In this document: positions 31,845 through 32,612 of the stretch, in pieces
How positions within the stretch are numbered: the first letter of the stretch is position 1
How the letters are laid out: the number at the start of each line of letters is the position of its first letter
Source: a virus
Virus record (IMG/VR): IMGVR_UViG_3300031565_000210
Location: 1 to 32,612 of that record
Reading direction: 5' to 3' (one strand)
DNA: 32,612 bases
The notes under the pieces: model-generated
The model's database searches: none
Seen by the model: only the letters and a program-made list of their open reading frames with translations
What the model was told of the DNA's origin: nothing
Program-made: the position numbers and the translations under genes

Positions 31845-32022
31845 TATTTTTCCTCGGTGGAGTCCGGCCATCTGCTATTCCCAATTCTATTCTAATGGCT
31901 ATATTGACTCCCGGCATATCTTCTTTAATCTTCCTATCTAACATCTGGACTATCTCCGCCAGGGTCTCCTTGACATAACCTTCTAATTCTATCTTTTTAA
32001 TAAATTTTTCTATGTCTACCAT
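31828..32022 (-). CDS. Hypothetical 64-aa protein after portal gene
   Basis: A helical, charged protein starting MVDIEKFIKKIELEGYVKET, with DMPGVNIAIRIELGIADGRT near the C-terminus. It starts four bases after the portal stop with GAGGACTAAAAG as a site and overlaps the next small gene. It has no recognised motif. Confidence 0.65.
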   Translation of the reverse strand: MVDIEKFIKKIELEGYVKETLAEIVQMLDRKIKEDMPGVNIAIRIELGIADGRTPPRKNNERNG

Positions 32023-32026
32023 GCTT

Positions 32027-32612
32027 TTAGTCCTCTAACTCTCCTTCGTCCTTGCCCACTTCTTTAAGAAAATCACCTCCAGATAATTTGTTGATTCCCT
32101 CTGTAAGTTCTTCCATCGCCTTGATGAATTTGTCTTCTCTCTTCTCTAGTTCCTCTTCTCCCACTACTTCAAGACCGCTCTTCATATAGTACTTATCCCC
32201 ACCTATATACGTCTTCCCTAAACCTAATTTGTTTCTAGCCTGGTTGGGGGTCATCATTGCATGTCCAATATACTTAATATATCTATCCCCTTCCGCATCT
32301 ATATTTCGAATGTCCAGGGTATTAAGCTTAAATACATACTTGTGGCAATTCAAGCCTTCTTCTATAATCTTAGAGTTAACAATATTTTCCATATCTGTCT
32401 GGTAGGGTTCCACTACTGACTCCACGTATATCTTGGTCCCTTCTTCTGTTTCTTTACCTCCACCTAATTTCCCCACTCTGGATCTAATTCCAATCCGTTC
32501 CCCAGGCATATGATAGGCAATAAGTATATCCTCTACTAATGATTCTCGATAAAGCCTGAAACTACCTTCCTTGACATCCACAGATAATTGTTGCCATTGA
32601 AATTTAGCATTC
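32027..32612 (-). CDS. Portal protein, C-terminal part, cut by right window edge
   Basis: The open frame continues to the edge (first visible residues NAKFQWQQLS), so the GTG at 32581 is only an internal codon. The segments EDILIAYHMPGERIG, MENIVNSKIIEEGLN and MMTPNQARNKLGLG are typical of the C-terminal half of HK97-type portal proteins, the dodecameric ring through which DNA is packaged. The terminase genes should lie beyond the edge. The C-terminus is a charged helix. Confidence 0.88.
   Translation of the reverse strand, partial: NAKFQWQQLSVDVKEGSFRLYRESLVEDILIAYHMPGERIGIRSRVGKLGGGKETEEGTKIYVESVVEPYQTDMENIVNSKIIEEGLNCHKYVFKLNTLDIRNIDAEGDRYIKYIGHAMMTPNQARNKLGLGKTYIGGDKYYMKSGLEVVGEEELEKREDKFIKAMEELTEGINKLSGGDFLKEVGKDEGELED

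Overview
The window is a contiguous piece of a tailed double-stranded DNA phage (or prophage). It reads as a siphovirus with an HK97-type head, a long tail tape measure protein and no contractile sheath gene. Every gene I can support lies on the minus strand, so the genome reads from base 32612 down to base 1. The DNA is AT-rich. Most genes start a few bases after strong AGGAGG-type ribosome binding sites, many stop and start codons overlap (ATGA, TAATG), and ATG, GTG and TTG are all used as starts. Exported proteins with ordinary signal peptides and a lipobox point to a bacterial host. A low-GC Firmicutes-like or Atribacterota-like host would fit, but this is a guess from style only.

Head module (32612 to about 19300): portal protein cut by the window edge, two small genes, a MuF head-morphogenesis protein with a C-terminal metallopeptidase, a small Cys protein, and two very large fusion proteins. 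The 1400-residue protein carries a degraded metallo-beta-lactamase fold, an ATP-dependent DNA ligase and a LigD-like phosphoesterase split by a 343-residue LAGLIDADG intein. The 907-residue protein carries a Dam-type adenine methyltransferase, a nucleotidyltransferase-like domain, Cys-rich sites and an XkdF-type prohead protease. A 367-base untranslated leader follows, with a consensus sigma-70-type promoter and two tandem intrinsic terminators. Then come the scaffold-like protein, the major capsid protein and a probable decoration protein, closed by a perfect 15-bp terminator hairpin.

Neck and tail module (19253 to about 6900): connector, head closure, gp10-like neck protein, tail terminator, major tail protein, tail assembly chaperones joined by a probable -1 frameshift, tape measure, tail tip proteins, a hub that appears split by an Fn3-bearing segment, and two exported fibre-like proteins. 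A jelly-roll-like domain is inserted in both the connector and the major tail protein.

Lysis and moron module (6892 to 3694): transglutaminase-like protein, membrane coiled-coil protein, M15-type endolysin, lipoprotein, several membrane microproteins and a holin-like gene, ended by a strong terminator. To its left a second consensus promoter (about 3345-3374) drives a separate operon of small early-type genes with an ArdC antirestriction protein (3307 to 1, cut by the left edge).

The main theme is that DNA repair and anti-restriction activities (ligase, phosphoesterase, adenine methylase, ArdC) are encoded in or near structural genes. This matches the 'polyvalent protein' idea, in which enzymes are packaged in the virion and delivered with the DNA. 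No integrase, terminase, tRNA, rRNA, CRISPR array or insertion sequence was found.
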